The translations under genes were made by a program, and so were the position numbers. This document shows, piece by piece, positions 21,506 to 32,609 of a DNA stretch of 64,000 nucleotides; the first letter of the stretch is position 1; every line of letters begins with the position of its first letter. The stretch covers positions 126,921 through 190,920 of the forward strand of contig JBNGIO010006282.1 of NCBI GenBank assembly GCA_049999805.1. Reading direction: 5' to 3'. This DNA is from Folioceros fuciformis (lineage: Eukaryota > Anthocerotophyta > Anthocerotopsida > Anthocerotales). The notes beneath the pieces were generated by a model that did not search any database, was not told the DNA's origin, and was given only the letters and a program-made list of their open reading frames with translations.

Positions 21506-22960
21506 ATGGCAGCGCGGGCGGCGGAGACGGTGACCCAGCAAGCGTTCAGGGAAGTGCTGCATCGAGTCCACCAGGCAACAGCGAGGGCTGGCAGACCGCC
21601 ACATTCGGTACCCAATACCTGCAACGACCCACCCGGCCCTGCAAGCAGGAGAAAGAGGAATGGCAGGAAGCGGCTGATGGGTTTTTATGGGTTTTGCCTG
21701 TTGCAGGTGAGGCTGGTTGCTGTGAGTCAGGCGAAGGCACCATCGCGCATCAGAGAGGTGTATGATCTAGGGCACAGGCAGTTCGGGGAGAAGTTCGCTC
21801 AAGAGCTTCTGGACAAGGCTCAGGCGGTAGGTTCTTCCCAGGGCTGGGATGAGTGAAAGAAAGTCCTGTCTGGAAGGGACGAGGGACGAACTCTTAGAGC
21901 ATGCTTGTGTTTCCGTTTCATGTGCTGTGCAGCTGCCAGAAGACATCCAATGGCACTACGTGGGTACACCGGTGAACCAGAAGCTGAAAGCCATGCTGTG
22001 TGAGTTCCTGCTGCACATTCCTGCCTTTCACCACCTGTGCACTACCTGCTATGTGGAATCATCTGGCCACTGATTAGCTCCTTGTTGAAAATGCATTTCA
22101 GCCGGTGTTCCCAATCTGTACATGGTGGAAGGTGTGGACAGTCCCAGGGTGAGTAGGCGATGAAACGAGGATGTGGGTGGTCGTGAAAAGAGCTGGGACA
22201 GCCTTTTCCCCCTCACTGACATAGCCTCCTGCCTGCAGGTTGCCAACATGCTGAACTGGGCTGTGGGTGCTGTGGGGAGGCATCCTCTGAAGGTTCTCGT
22301 GCAGGTGAACACCAGTGGGGTAAGGGGTAAGTGGCCATCGCGAAGCAGGCAGCCTCCATCTTGTCATCTGATTCTTTGTCTGTCGAGAAGAATCCAGATC
22401 TGAGCAAAGGAGGGGTGGCATGTTTGAGCAGCGCGCTCTGGAGTGTCGCCATCGGAATGCGTCTGGCTGGCTCGGCATGTGCGAATGCAGTGCCCGAATT
22501 TGGAGTTTGCAGGCCTGATGACTCTCGGAATGCCTGAGTACAACGACAGCTACACAGCTACTCCGGAAAGTCTCCAGGTGAAGGGCCGATTTGGTGCCGA
22601 ACTGAGCTTCAGGTCTCAGCCTGGGTGGGCCTAACTTGCGATGTTGCTCGGCAGATGCTGATAAACTGCCGTGAAGCTGTTTGTCAAGCGTTGCGAATGC
22701 CCAGAGAATACTGCGAGCTGTCTATGGGGATGTCTGCAGACTTCGAGCATGCAGTAAGCTGTGTGAAGCAAAGCTTGTGGTGTCGTGTCTGTCTGGTCTT
22801 GTACAAGCTCACGTTTTGATGTGCCTGCATCGTGAACCTGTGGTGAAATATTTTGCAGATAAGTATGGGCAGCACCGGTGTGAGAGTCGGGTTCTCGATT
22901 TTTGGATCTCGTGAATATCCTCCGCTACCAGCCAAGTTCTTGCAATATTTCCAGCAGTAG
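21506..22960 (+). CDS. YggS/PROSC (PLPBP) family protein, PLP lysine absent
   Basis: Homologue of the pyridoxal-phosphate homeostasis proteins (alanine-racemase N-terminal fold). Exons: 21506-21607, 21707-21826, 21933-21999, 22102-22148, 22239-22319, one near 22390-22455, about 22490-22576, about 22655-22751, and 22859-22960. Joined phases agree where checked. Family landmarks are clear: IREVYDLGHRQFGE, LPEDIQWHYVG, VANMLNWAVGAVGR, LKVLVQVNTSG, LEFAGLMTLGMPEY, LSMGMSADFEHA, GSTGVRVGFSIFGSREYP. However, the usual AVSKTKP block, whose first lysine bonds PLP (Lys36 of E. coli YggS), reads AVSQAKA. GENYVQE reads GEKFAQE, and the LQSNK block reads TPVNQK. The fold is probably kept and PLP binding lost. 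This could be a neofunctionalised paralogue or an early pseudogene; no stop codon interrupts it. Confidence 0.82.
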
Positions 22961-23070
22961 TGGAATACAATTTTTTGAAGTGGCCTGGGGAGCATTTGGA
23001 AGACTGACATCGACTGGGATTTAGTTACGAGACGGAGTCTGGTGTGTTGGACGATTATGTATGTATGTAG

Positions 23071-23131
23071 GATGGATGGATGGATGGATGGATGGATAGA
23101 TGGATGGATGGATGGATGGATGGATGGATGG
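23071..23131. repeat. (GGAT)n microsatellite
   Basis: About 15 tandem ggat units with one interruption (gata at 23096-23099), preceded by a short tatg repeat. It is likely polymorphic and lies in the 3' spacer of the convergent pair around it. Confidence 0.95.
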
Positions 23132-23354
23132 GACTACTAGGCTGGGGTCATCGATGAGACTGTGACTATCTACTGCAGGTTTTCTGTACAGAACCAGAAG
23201 GAAGAAAGTTACCTGGGTTAGGTAGGGGGAGAGTTGGCCTGCCTGGAAAACTTGGCTAGTTCTCTTGTGATGTGGGTTCTACGGTCTTGGAGTCGCAGCA
23301 TGTGGCAGGTCTTATCGGGTCCAGATTCTGGCCAAACTGTCCGTGGAACTCTAG

Positions 23355-24944
23355 TCATGTCGGGAGGGCATTGCTCCATTCTTGTTGTCCGTCCTGGTTC
23401 CAGCTGAGCCACATGAGAGCCATACAGGACAGCACAGTGGCACACAGCAGAAGACACCACTTTGAATGTGAGAGGCGGGGATGTCGGGACGCTGGTTGTG
23501 ATTGGATCCGTAACCGAAGCTCCTTCGCGAGGATCTGGAATGCAGTTTCCAGTATATCTGCCTCGTCCCGGCTTATGTCAGAGAGCTGCTCTCTGGCTTC
23601 TTGCTGAGGAGTGTCAACGACTCGTGCTGCGGCTTCCGTGTCCCCTGCGAGCAAGCTGACAGCAAGTCGAACAACCTTCCCCTCAGTCTTCGTCTCATTT
23701 GGTTGCGGGTTTTCCATATTGGGAATGTCGCCACTGTTCTTTCCTTGGTCCTCAAGGCCCTGTAGGATGAGAAGCGTTGCAGTATTGTTACTCCGACTGT
23801 CCCATATGAAGTATATAGCATGTGCGCTTGAGCCCCAGTGTTCTACCTTAGCTGTTTCGTCGTTACCGGTCTTGGTCTCAACAATGTTTGTCGTGCAGAG
23901 GACTGTATCTGAGTTGGACTGATCGAACCAGTACGCCATTAGCTGTCAGTGGACGTGCGTTCTGTCCAAACATCCTTTACCAGAGCGGCGGAAAGGCAGG
24001 TAACGCTTTTCGCACCTTGAGAAAGACGAAGTTTTCCATCTCTGGCGTGTGCCTGTAGACCTCATGGCCCTCGTTGGTTCCTTCCTCCTGTGTAAAAGCA
24101 TTTAGCTTCTAAAATTGTTCGTTTAGAGCTCCGTTGAACTTGCAAGACGGATCGAAAACACGTGTTCAGAGCGGACGAAAGGAGATTGGAGACGAACCTG
24201 GACCGAAGTCAAGTCAATCTCGCCTTTTCCACGACTCGTTTGAGCTTCACAAGACTGCCGAGATAGCTGGATTCGAGGACAGAGCATCACCTCATCCTTC
24301 CTTCCATCATCTACAAGACGTGTCTGCGGTTCCGCCAAACCGGAACAGAGAAGTAAAATACCTACCTCCTTTTCAATGTTGATTTGAGAAATTGCCTCGG
24401 CGTCTGTTGCAGAAACCGTCTCGTCAAGACGTTCCTCAAACAGGTCCACTGTCGAACCGGCTCGCTGCATCGACAAGAGAATCTAACTATCAGGAGTATC
24501 CATTGGAATTACCGAGATAGAAGATTAAATGCTGGAATTGCTGTAGTCTTCGAAGCTTGCGTGAGCAATTCAGGATCAGCCACATCGAAATGGATTTGCA
24601 GTCCACGTATTGCTTGCATGTAATTCAAACGCAGCTACAATCTTGCTCTCAACAGGCCGTAATCCACCTGAATCAGTACCACGTTCCTGCACAGCAAAAC
24701 GGACCTGCTTGGCAGCAGAGAAATCATGCTCTTCCGCAGGCGCCTGCAACTTCGCCTTACCGCCGAGAACGTTAATCGGCAGACTTTGCTCCAGCTCGCT
24801 GCTTGGAGTCTGGCCCTTGCCACCAGCAGGAGCCTTCAGGCCAGAAACCTTGGCCGACGTAGCAGCGTTCTTGCAAGCGGAAGGCGTGAGTCGATGATTC
24901 GACTTCTTGCCGCTGTTTCTCAGATAATTCGTGGAGAAGTCCAT
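23355..24944 (-). CDS. tail-anchored protein of unknown function, candidate KASH protein
   Basis: I do not recognise a family. A plausible model has four exons: from the ATG at 24944 (MDFSTNYLRNSGKKSNHRL) to about 24630; about 24462-24371 (RAGSTVDLFEERLDETVSA); about 24087-24024 (EEGTNEGHEVYRHTPEMENF); and about 23944-23355. The last exon encodes about 195 residues with a polar, Asn/Gln/Glu-rich part. Near its end is one hydrophobic segment of about 20 residues (KWCLLLCATVLSCMALMWL), then a 14-residue tail ending ALPT and TAG. This is a C-terminal tail-anchor layout. Plant KASH proteins of the nuclear envelope also end in a membrane span, a short lumenal tail and a terminal PT motif (VVPT in WIP proteins), so a LINC-complex role is possible but only inferred. 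Exon joins need transcript data. Confidence 0.5.
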
Positions 24945-25308
24945 GCTGCTGAAACGGGAACGCGAACGTGAACTTGAACGTGAACTGGAGTAGCGCCAAG
25001 GGAACGCTTAAGCGCGCCGTCGTCGTAGTCTTCGTTTTTCACCATCGCTTCCTCTACTCTCTTAAAATAGATTTAACCGGCGTCGAAATACACATTTGAC
25101 AGGCTGGAAGCGTGCTGCGCGACCATGTCGGCTCCATTGTCTTTGCCCCTCAAGCCTTGTTCGTCCCGATCCGATCTGCGTGCAAGAGCAGAAATCGTGC
25201 AGGAAACGCTGCACTTCTGGAAGCTGGAGCTTGCTTCATCCATCCTGCGAGGAGGCAAGTGACTGCACTGCGAATTGAATCGAGTCCGGGAAGCCTGCAT
25301 TTTGCGCC

Positions 25309-26751
25309 ATGAACCTGTTTGGCTTGGGCAGGTAGATCATCGAGCTCCTGGATGCTGATTTCCAAAGTAGGTTTGATTTTGGATGATGGTCGGCATCCTG
25401 TGATTTCTGGCTTGATTTCAATTGTGAGTGCGGTGTGGAAGGCATTCAATTTCATTTTCTGTTGAGAGTATGTCTCGGAGATGATGCGAAGAGTCTCTGC
25501 GACTAATATGCTTATGCAGGAATCAACGTACTTTCCGCCCTAAAAAGAGCGCTCCCACTGGAAGTAAGGTTGGTGTTGGTGGAGTGTAGGGTTGGCCACT
25601 CTCATATTGCCCATTGCAGAATTGATCTGAGTTGTTTGATGTTCGTTATTGAATCACGGTGTGGGAACCTTTGCGTCTTTCGTTTGCCTGGCATTTTACA
25701 GCTGCAGCTGACACCGGACTTTTGCAGGGAGTGCAGCTTCGGAAGCACATCGATGCGACTCTTGGTAGTGGTAATTTGAAGGAAGCCGTGCGGCTTCCCC
25801 CAGGCGAAGACTACTTCGAATGGCTTGCTGTGAATAGTGAGTCCGTTGCTTTCGGCTCTCTGCAAGCTGCAGTTCGCGTTTTCTGTTGTCCAACCTTTCT
25901 GGCAAGGATTCTGCAGTAGGATTCTGACCAGGATTCCACTGGATCCGATCATTCGTACTGCAGCTGTCGACTTCTTCAATCAGGTGAACATGCTGTTTGC
26001 CACTCTGACCGAATTTTGCACTCCGGAGAATTGCCCCACCATGACTGCTGGACCTAAGTAAGTGCTCTGACATCATCTCACTGTTCCCCCGCTATGAGAT
26101 CAGAAGTTCCAACAAGCAATACCCCTCCAACACATCATGTCCTGTCCCTGTTTCCCTCAGATACGAATATCGATGGGCAGACGGTGTGACGATCAAGAAA
26201 CCTTTAGAAGTTTCGGCACCGAAATATGTCGAATATCTGATGGACTGGATTGAGGGCCAACTGGACAACGAGTCCATCTTTCCACAAAGACTAGGTCTCG
26301 CATGCTTCTATCTTCTTTCATCAACCGGAAGTGATCTGACAGTGCTTAGGGAGAATCATTCAAGGTCTGTACTAACATATCCAAGTTTCTGCGTTCCATC
26401 ACCTGCAGGAGCCCCGTTCCCTTCCAACTTCGAGGATCTGGTGAAGAACATCTTCAAGCGACTGTTCCGTGTATATGCACATATCTACCATTCACATTTC
26501 CAAAAAATCGTCAATCTCAAGGAGGAGGCTCACCTCAACACCTGCTTCAAACATTTCATCCTTTTCAGTAGCGTGAGCATTAGTTTCTGTCCTTCTCCCT
26601 CCCCCGTCCCGCTCTAAACAGCATTACCGAAACTTCCCAATCTCTTCTCACGGGATTTGTTTTCCCAATGCAGGAGTTCAAGCTGATTGACAAGAGGGAG
26701 CTTGCACCTTTGCAAGAGCTCATCGACTCAATTTTCTTTCCAACATGCTAA
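25309..26751 (+). CDS. MOB1: MOB1 kinase activator
   Basis: MOB1 binds and activates NDR/LATS-type kinases of the Hippo/mitotic-exit type; in plants it affects cell division and growth. Seven exons join exactly: 25309-25331, 25520-25568, 25728-25836, 25964-26057, 26161-26294, 26409-26572, 26674-26751. They total 651 bp, or 216 residues, the normal MOB1 length. Landmarks: MNLFGLGR then RTFRPKKSAPTGSK; LRKHIDATLGSGNLKEAV; VDFFNQVNMLFATLTEFC; MTAGPKYEYRWADG; APKYVEYLMDWIE; RVYAHIYHSHFQKI; EEAHLNTCFKHF. The zinc ligands of the family (Cys in LTEFC, His in HIYHSH and a further Cys/His) are in place. All introns have GT-AG ends and range from 101 to 188 bp. The gene is divergent from the tail-anchored protein gene across about 365 bp. 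Confidence 0.96.
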
Positions 26752-27144
26752 CAGCCGAGCCCAGGCGTGGTTTTCAGTATTAGTACAGACTTCACTTGGC
26801 GGTTGGAGCGTTGCTAAGTTATGGGTCGAGTCTGAACGCTTTTTCACGTTGGATGCTTTTGGCTCGTATTTTCGTGATATGTACAGTAAGTGTATGTATT
26901 TGGTGAGTCTTGGTAGGATATGCCACATGGCTACCTCCTATGATAGGCTGGACGTAGATATAGGCCTGCGCGAGATATCGGGGCACAAAGAGGCAGCCTC
27001 TCTTGTGGTGTTGAGTGTAAGACATGAACAATCTACGGGCCCTCCCTTCAATGATGGGTCTTTTTCGCCTCACCGACCTGTGAGGAGACTGATAGAGCAG
27101 AAAGCAGTGTTTCTGTTAGCAGGGACTCTGGCAGGCTCTGCGCC

Positions 27145-30100
27145 ATGGCGTCCCTCACGTCGATCCTGAGGCGGCATCACGCGGCTTTGCCCGCGCCGTC
27201 CTCCTGCGCCTCTGGTACGCGCTCTCGGCGCCGTTTTGGCTCCCGCTCTTCCAAAGCTCCAGTTCCGCTGGATTTCTGCGACCTCATTCAGGCTCCTTGT
27301 AATGGGTGGTGCAATGTGTAGTCCCGCAGGCGGCAGCTGGCCCGCGGGCGCTCTTTGTCGGCCATGCTGTTCCAGGAAATGCATGCTTGTGTGTGGCCCG
27401 TGTGCGAGGCAAGCGGAGTCGCACCATTGTGGCCACCTCGGATGTGGAGAGACAGACTGAGCAGACTTCCACCTACATTGCGGCTCCAAGGAAAGAATCG
27501 GGGTCCGTGTTTTGCAAATGTGCAATTTTCTGTTGGATCTTTGCTGTTAAAGCTCTGTTTCAGTGAAGCAGTTGGAGGATTTCTGCCTGTGAGCATGGCG
27601 TCGTGCGATTTGTGTACATTTCTGATGCGGAGGGTACTGCTCTGGTCGCAGAGACAACCTGGACTCGCATTTTCAAGTTCCTAAGCTTCGAATGGATAAC
27701 AATGCCATCAGAATGGAACGGGAGCAAGTGATTGCAGTCATGAAGTCGAAGCTTGTCCTCTCGCTGGCGGACTTGATAGGTGCGGTGATCTGGTTGTCGG
27801 CGCGAATGCATATCAAACGAGGCTCACAGCTGCTGCAGTTATTGGCTGCACAAGTTACCTCAATTTGACGTTCTTGAAAAGCAGAGAATGAAGGTGATCG
27901 AGAAGAGTTTTTACAGTTTTCCAAGCGGGTGGAGTCAACAGTGCGGGCATGGTATTTCGTCCAGTTTGAGGAACTGATGGTTAGGACCTGTCCCCATCGT
28001 ATATTCTGTTACTGCATTTGAGCGATGTGTGAGCGCGTTCAGACCTCAGGTCTACCTTTTCGGGAACTGTAGTCGACTAAGAGATTTGATCCAATTCATG
28101 CGGTGCAGCAACTGTACTCCTTGTTCGAGCCAGGGTACGGGGCTGAGAAGCTGGCGCAGCAAGGGTTCACCTCGGAGCAAGTAGATGCACTGGAGCAACG
28201 TTTTTTGCGGATACTGTTCAAGGTGCCTGATGTTGTGCTGGATGCTGGTTCTGTAGTCAGCAGCCTTCTGTAAGGTGTGAGTAACAAAACTTTCCGGTCT
28301 CCATGGCAGCAGCTGGTTGAGAAGAGCAATTTTAAACTTGTTAGTGATGAAGAGATAGAAGTAGCGGATTCCGACCAATACCTCGTCAACCTGAAAATCG
28401 AAGTTGATTCCGCCAAGGTAAGTCTCGTGTGTAGTGGATGCCCTGGTGTCGAATGGACGTAGAAGTTCAAGTTTTTTTATGTATGTCAACGTGCACCATC
28501 GCAGCTGGACAACAAACTTCTGGGCAAGTACTTCTCAGAGCATCCACAAGAAGGGCTACCGAAGTTCTCAGAACAGGTACTTCAGCGACCTGTACAGCTG
28601 GGATCTGTCCAGCCTACATCAACTGATGTTTTGTTGCTTCCTTTTCAGTACATTCTGTTCAGGCGGGGTATCGGGATCGACAAGACGACAGATTGGTTTC
28701 TCTTGCCCAAAGTGGACTCCATACTTTCAAGGCTTTGGCATGGGTTGCTGCGAGCCTTGAAGTAATCACACTTTGCTACGGTCACTTGTTTAATGTCAGA
28801 GCGGCACCCAACTTTTGAGTTTGACTCCAGCTCTTCTCGTTATGCCCAGCCAGGCTCGAAAAGTTCAGTGGGAGTGCCCCCACTGATCCAATCGACGATG
28901 ATGATGAAGCTGCCGAAGCAAATGGCACCAGTCTCTACGTGAAGCGTACTCGGATAGAAAACATGAAATTGAGGCAAGCTTGTGTCTTTGCTTGCAGGGT
29001 GCCGACTCTAACTTTGGACTTGCTCCTGTATCCTGCATTCGTCTCCTCTCCCTTGGACTTTTATCCTGATGTCAGTCGTGCTCAAGCTGTGATAAGGAAC
29101 TGTTGCCTGTAGAATTGTCAGGTCTAGCTCACTATTATCGAACTTTGCTTTTCGGACAGCATTCAAAATCTGATCTCGAAGACAACGATACAGGAACCAG
29201 CATTCCAGCGAATCATTCTGCTGTACAGGTGACTGGCTCTGTGGGTGACACAGCGATTTTATCACCTCCCTTCCCCCTCTGCATATCTAACGGTTTAGTG
29301 TGTCGCAGATTAGCAAGTCCAAGCGGCAAGAATGGAGAAGCTGCTCCTCCAGTGGACCGAGCAATCCACGTGAAGCATTTTAGAAACATACCGATGGCAG
29401 ACTTGGATGTTGTCTTGGTGAGTCGTGATCTTGAATCCAACGCGTGTCTCACGTTGCGTAGCCTTTGCATTATATTATTTGAGTCTTTTAGTCTCACACG
29501 CTCACTGAGATGGCAAAAAGAAGCAGCCGAATTTCCATGCCCGATTTCTTTCGACTACAACTGATGTCTTCGCACTGCCTGCAGCCAGAAAAGAAAAACC
29601 CTAGCCTCACCACCTTGGATTATTCAAGAATCGCTGTATCCGCAATTGTTGGATTGGTTAGTGCACCTGTCGCAAGCCTTTGAAGCGCTTGGCAAGCCAA
29701 AAGAAATCTAGGATTGTTACTTATTGACGTCGTTTCTGAGGCAGGGTGCCATTGTAGGGTCGTTGAAGACCGACATCGTGGACATCAGGGTAGGAGCAGC
29801 CGTTTTCAGTGGCTTTGTCGTGTACTGCACGAGGATTTACCTGAAGTATTTTCCAAACCAGTCACATCTGTTTTAGTCTCTTGACTCTGTTGAGAATGCC
29901 ACGGAAAGCGCAGTTCCAGATTCACTAATGAACCTTGCAACCTGCAGCTTCAGCCGGAGCCTCAGGGAATGCCAAAGTCTCATCACCAGATCCATGTATG
30001 ACAAGCAGCTGGACACGGGGAAAGGGACGCTTCTCCATCTGTGCGACGATGTTATTCAACAGGAGGTAAGGATCTGTCGTGCTGAAGGACGAACTAGTAA

Positions 30101-30605
30101 TCTTGTTGCATGCTTCATCACGGCTCGTCACTGTGCAGGTTAAAGAGGTTATCCTTGCCTACTACATGCTAATGATGCATGGAGAAGTAACAGAGCAGGT
30201 ACAACAAATGCCAACTTCAAGCACTGTAGCTTCCTGTGTCGCCAGTATCCTAATCTTGTTTGCACTGTTTTGGACAGGAACTCGACTTGCTGGTGGAAAA
30301 GTTGCTACTTGAGAAATTCGCTGAAAACACTGACTTCGAGGTTGACGATGCTCTCCAAAAACTGCAAAAGTTAGAAATCGTCACGAAGGTAGGTCTGTCT
30401 GTTTTATCCGCTTAATCAAGTATCAGCTGCTTTTGTGGTACGCTTGTTGCTCCAACGGCAGATGTGACTTGTGAAGCAGGACTCAGAGGGTAGGTACCGT
30501 GCTGAGCCCATTCGGCAGTCCAACGAAAAATTAGGGGTAGCCCCTGACACCTTCAACTTCGTCGACGAGGAAGTCTTGAGTCTCAGACCAGCAGTGTTTG
30601 TATAG
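27145..30605 (+). CDS. DUF3754 family protein, probably organellar membrane protein
   Basis: Homologue of plant DUF3754 proteins (for example Arabidopsis At3g19340), whose function is not established. The start at 27145 ([16 protein letters not shown]) gives an Arg/Ser/Ala-rich transit-like N-terminus; the joins of the first two or three exons are uncertain. Clear exons follow: [17 protein letters not shown] near 27690; [18 protein letters not shown] near 28130; [17 protein letters not shown] near 28320; [16 protein letters not shown] near 28530; [19 protein letters not shown] near 28660; [11 protein letters not shown] ending at 28973; [18 protein letters not shown] near 29170; [14 protein letters not shown] near 29380; [15 protein letters not shown] near 29590; [19 protein letters not shown] near 30000; and the end through [17 protein letters not shown] to TAG at 30603-30605. 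The intron after 28973 has a GC donor. No lesion was seen. Confidence 0.83.
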
Positions 30606-31196
30606 CCCAGGTGCTTTATCTATGTACTAATTCTATTCTTTCACACGGAGAGGATCGGAAGCGGTCTACTCCATGCGGAAAAACCGAAAACCTGGGCTCT
30701 CCATGGTGTCTCCTGGAAAGTCCTCCTCTTGGAGACTCAGGATTGTTGTTACTTGGGATTGAGGGAATGAATCTGATTGCATGCGTGAATATGCTGTAAA
30801 TTAGCCCAAAGCCGAAGCAACTTGCTTTGCATTCACGTAGGACAGAATTTGTCATCGTCTTTCACAGATGGGGTTGTTAGCTGTAACGAAGTCCTGCAAG
30901 TAACCCAGAAGGAAATTTGTCTACCCATTCAAGGGCCAGCATGATGCGTGGATTGAATATTCTGAGGTTTTGAATGGCCGGTAGGTCATAGTGATTAGGG
31001 TAGGTCATAGTGATCATCTTTTATGTCCTATTTATTTGTCCTAGTGTGGAAACTTTATATGTGTTATAGACTTTACATAAATTATTTTATAATATTTAAA
31101 AATAATATAATAAGATAATAATAAGTTTATATTAATTTAGAACTTAAAATAATGTATAGCAAAAGTTTTCTTAAAACAAGAACTGGACGCCAGATT
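30606..31196. other. intergenic, becoming AT-rich
   Basis: No gene seen. A short direct repeat, gtaggtcatagtgat, occurs at about 30981 and again at about 31001, immediately before a sharp change to strongly AT-rich DNA that continues to about 32000. Confidence 0.5.
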
Positions 31197-31634
31197 TCAA
31201 GAAGGAGGAGCAGCACAAAAGTCGTTCCTATTCTGTTTGCTAAATATATAACTTACATAACAATCATATAAGTAAAACCATGCACTAACACTAGACACAC
31301 AAAAAGTATCTAAAGCTTCTTCTAGAAAATTTAAACAGTCGTTACAAGCCTGTTTGTTGATTTGAGTAGCTGTCTTGAAACAATTGATCCAACCTTCAAA
31401 TGGGTATAGCTTCAAGTTCACAATTGCTCCAGGAAAGGCCTGGTTTCTTCTAGTTTCAAATAGGAGCTTAACATGTTTCTTTAGAAGAAGAAAGTCGCTT
31501 AGGTCTTCAAATTCGATGGGATTACACCAATGATTCACGTACTCCAAGTTGGCCCTTCCCACAACTTGCCTAAAATTAATGCCCCAAAAAATTATCACTA
31601 ACAAAAACGGAAGCTTGATGTCCATTGCATCCAT
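31197..31634 (-). CDS. secreted DUF26 (Gnk2-homologous) cysteine-rich protein
   Basis: Single-exon ORF of 145 residues from the ATG at 31634 (a second ATG lies three codons on). Residues about 4-24 form a signal peptide (IKLPFLLVIIFWGI). The mature part fits one DUF26/Gnk2 domain: an early Cys (HWCNP), then WINCFKTATQINKQACNDCL and LEEALDTFC, then a C-terminal WFYLYDCYVSYIF, matching the family's WYDxCxLRYS end. The usual C-X8-C-X2-C spacing is altered here, with 11 residues before the CX2C. DUF26 proteins are apoplastic lectins, antifungal proteins, receptor-kinase ectodomains or plasmodesmal proteins. With no membrane span or kinase, this would be a small secreted member. It lies in an AT-rich island unlike its neighbours. 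Confidence 0.62.
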   Translation of the reverse strand: MDAMDIKLPFLLVIIFWGINFRQVVGRANLEYVNHWCNPIEFEDLSDFLLLKKHVKLLFETRRNQAFPGAIVNLKLYPFEGWINCFKTATQINKQACNDCLNFLEEALDTFCVSSVSAWFYLYDCYVSYIFSKQNRNDFCAAPPS

Positions 31635-32609
31635 CGTTGTAGTTATAGTTGTAGAATTCCACTTTGTAATCTCACTATACTAAATCTTAACATCACTAGT
31701 AGGAACAAATCCTACATTGTTTAGTTCAACTTGTTTGATGGGCGATCGATTTGATGAATTTTAATTATGATAAAATATAAGCATAACGAGTAACTATTTA
31801 TCTTCAATGATATGGAAGAATAGTAGTCACAAAAAATCCTGATCTTGAGATTATGAAACGAACAAATGTTGAAGGAAGTATTCTCTTACATGGAATTATA
31901 TTCTGGTGCTGCAAATATCAAGATATTCCGTATCTTTGTAACTTGCACACTGAATTTTAGACAGATTATTGGTTCTGTTCACACCTAACGTATGTGGTTT
32001 CATAATACATTCATCCTCCTTGCCCGAGCAGGAATGTGGACAAGTCCGGGTTTTTGATCGACAGACTATCGTATCTGTATATTTTGATGGAATATGGACA
32101 AAATCGATTTGTGGGGGCAGATCGAAGTCGGGAGCTTGCGAGGGAGGTGTGTTTGAGGCAGATGAGATTGTGTCGACTGTAAGCGAGCTCGTCTATGCAG
32201 ATTGCACTGGCTGGTGATAGGCGAGAGTAAGGAATGGTGTGAGGTTGACGTGAGGCTTGTGGATTTCTAAGAAGGGACGGGCGGGAAGAGATGACTGAAA
32301 GAGACAAAAGGAGCACGGAACATAGCTGCTTCTGCGAGCCACAAGTGTCTCCATCTGAACAGCCGGCCTGTCACTCACCTGTGCCAGCGATGGTACTCTG
32401 GAAGACTGGATTTCAAACACTCCCGCCAGGTTCCGGGGTCCACGAGTCCAGTGCTTTCACGTCTTTGGAGCACAGCACATCTAAATCTGGTTTCGGGTTG
32501 GAAGTTGCACGAGCTGGGATCCGATCAACACGGGGCCACAGATTGCGGCTATAGTGCCGAGAGACCTCGTTTTTCTGATCACCGATCCCGCTCGGCGACG
32601 TCGTAAGCT
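31635..32609. other. AT-rich island edge and promoter of the first AWPM-19-like gene
   Basis: No gene identified. AT-rich sequence persists to about 31960, then composition returns to that of the surrounding genes. The stretch before 32610 should hold the promoter and leader of the next gene. ORFs here (for example 32291-32554, +) lack recognisable similarity. Confidence 0.4.
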
